Assembly (NCBI GenBank): GCA_031258795.1
Contig: JAIRMI010000054.1
Location: forward strand, 1-6,628
Source: Puniceicoccales bacterium
GTDB lineage: Bacteria > Verrucomicrobiota > Verrucomicrobiia > Opitutales > JAIRKQ01
Direction of reading: 5' to 3'
Length of the DNA: 6,628 nt
Below the pieces are notes generated by a model that worked only from the letters and a program-made list of their open reading frames with translations, was not told the origin of the DNA and did no database searches. The position numbers and the translations under genes were made by a program. The stretch's first letter is position 1; the number at the start of each line of letters is the position of its first letter. Shown here one piece after another: positions 6,278 through 6,628 of the stretch.

Positions 6278-6628
6278 TTACTTTAGAAAGGCATAATGAA
6301 TAGCGTCGAAGAGAGAAGGAAAGAGGTGGAGGATATGAGAGAGTGTTCATTTGAGGTTCGCCCAGAATTTTTCGATGGGATTGAGGTCCGGAGAGTAGGG
6401 AGGCAGGTAAATTAGGGAACAGCCGGCCGCCTCGATGGCCTCACACGTTCGCCGATGTTTGTGAAACGCCCAATTTCCATAAGTACCACCTGCCCTGGTT
6501 TCAGCGCTGCAACGAGGGATTGTTTCACCCAGGCATTGAAGACTTCGCCATCGGTGATGCGATTGTAAACACATTCGGCAGCAATTGTAAATACATTCGG
6601 CAATGGTCTTGCCATCGGCATACCCGGC
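6278..6628 (-). pseudogene. IS630-family transposase, 5' part missing at the window edge, broken
   Basis: The sequence encodes the C-terminal half of a DDE transposase of the IS630/Tc1-mariner group. Recognisable pieces are AGYADGKTIAEC at the edge, YNRITDGEVFNAWVKQ and LKPGQVVLM in a second frame, then NWAFHKHRRTCEAIEAAGC and LPPYSPDLNPIEKFWANLK back in the first frame. The last piece contains the catalytic glutamate (NPIEKFW). Three lesions are visible. A 22-base tandem duplication (6559-6602) shifts the frame. A missing base at about 6476 (ATG GA- AAT TGG, where family members have M-D-N) shifts it back and destroys the codon of the second catalytic aspartate. A TGA at 6347-6349, where Arg (CGA) would be expected, cuts off TLSHILHLF and IHYAFLK, which run in frame to TAA at 6278-6280. 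The product cannot be active. The first catalytic aspartate would lie beyond the edge. Confidence 0.88.
6559..6602. repeat. 22-base imperfect tandem duplication in the transposase
   Basis: Two adjacent 22-base copies, 6559-6580 and 6581-6602, differ at two positions (GCGATTGTAAACACATTC against GCAATTGTAAATACATTC, both followed by GGCA). Removing one copy joins GYADGKTIAEC smoothly to VYNRITDGEVFNAW in one frame, as in IS630 transposases. The second copy is therefore an insertion in this lineage, and 22 is not a multiple of three. Confidence 0.85.

Larger units (their letters stand above)
6268..6628 (-). mobile_element. IS630-family insertion sequence, partial, decayed
   Basis: The stretch carries the C-terminal part of an IS630-type transposase on the minus strand and continues past the window edge. 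The inner boundary is placed at the TA in TATAGTCATC near 6268-6271, a few bases beyond the original transposase stop, because IS630 elements insert at and duplicate a TA dinucleotide and usually have a very short tail after the transposase. The terminal inverted repeat cannot be confirmed, since the other end is not visible. The boundary is therefore an inference. Confidence 0.6.

Noticed and set aside
6460..6490. Programmed ribosomal frameshift in the IS630 transposase
   Set aside because: Some IS630 elements use frameshifting, but there is no slippery run here, the shift falls in a catalytic codon, and two further lesions are present; mutation is simpler.

Overview
The window looks like a chromosomal segment of a Gram-negative bacterium, probably a member of the Verrucomicrobiota (Opitutae/Puniceicoccales-like). 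The long YidC with a periplasmic domain, an ExbB/ExbD-type pair, and the wording of the YidC core and MutL motifs suggest this; it is an inference from memory of these families, not a search result. The DNA is moderately AT-rich. A decayed insertion sequence and an apparently interrupted gene at the right end would suit a genome under relaxed selection, possibly host-associated.

Left half, minus strand (1-3118): three genes read leftwards. First comes yidC (membrane protein insertase), then yebC only 10 bases later with its Shine-Dalgarno in the gap, then after 63 bases an unrecognised protein that runs off the left edge of the window. The last one is open for 179 codons.

Middle, plus strand (3241-6056): a divergent 122-base gap separates yidC from an ExbB/MotA-like membrane protein. 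An ExbD-like partner overlaps its end by 11 bases, and mutL follows after 46 bases. ExbB/ExbD-type pairs form proton-driven motors in the inner membrane. Here the channel residues are only partly kept. MutL has a sound N-terminal ATPase, but the C-terminal endonuclease motifs found in most bacterial MutL proteins are gone.

Right end (6057-6628): after mutL come a short palindrome, an inverted repeat and a good sigma70-type promoter (TTGACA, 17 bases, TACCAT). The promoter leads to an ORF with a ribosome binding site that stops after 33 codons, just where an IS630-family element seems to begin. The transposase, on the minus strand and cut by the window edge, is a pseudogene. A 22-base tandem duplication and a one-base deletion offset each other in frame but scramble the stretch between them, and the deletion falls in the codon of a catalytic aspartate. 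A later CGA-to-TGA-type stop removes the C-terminal tail.

I found no rRNA, tRNA, CRISPR array or defence system. The main points worth checking are the endonuclease-less MutL, the unusual ExbB-like protein, the unidentified left-edge gene and the interrupted promoter/ORF at the IS junction.
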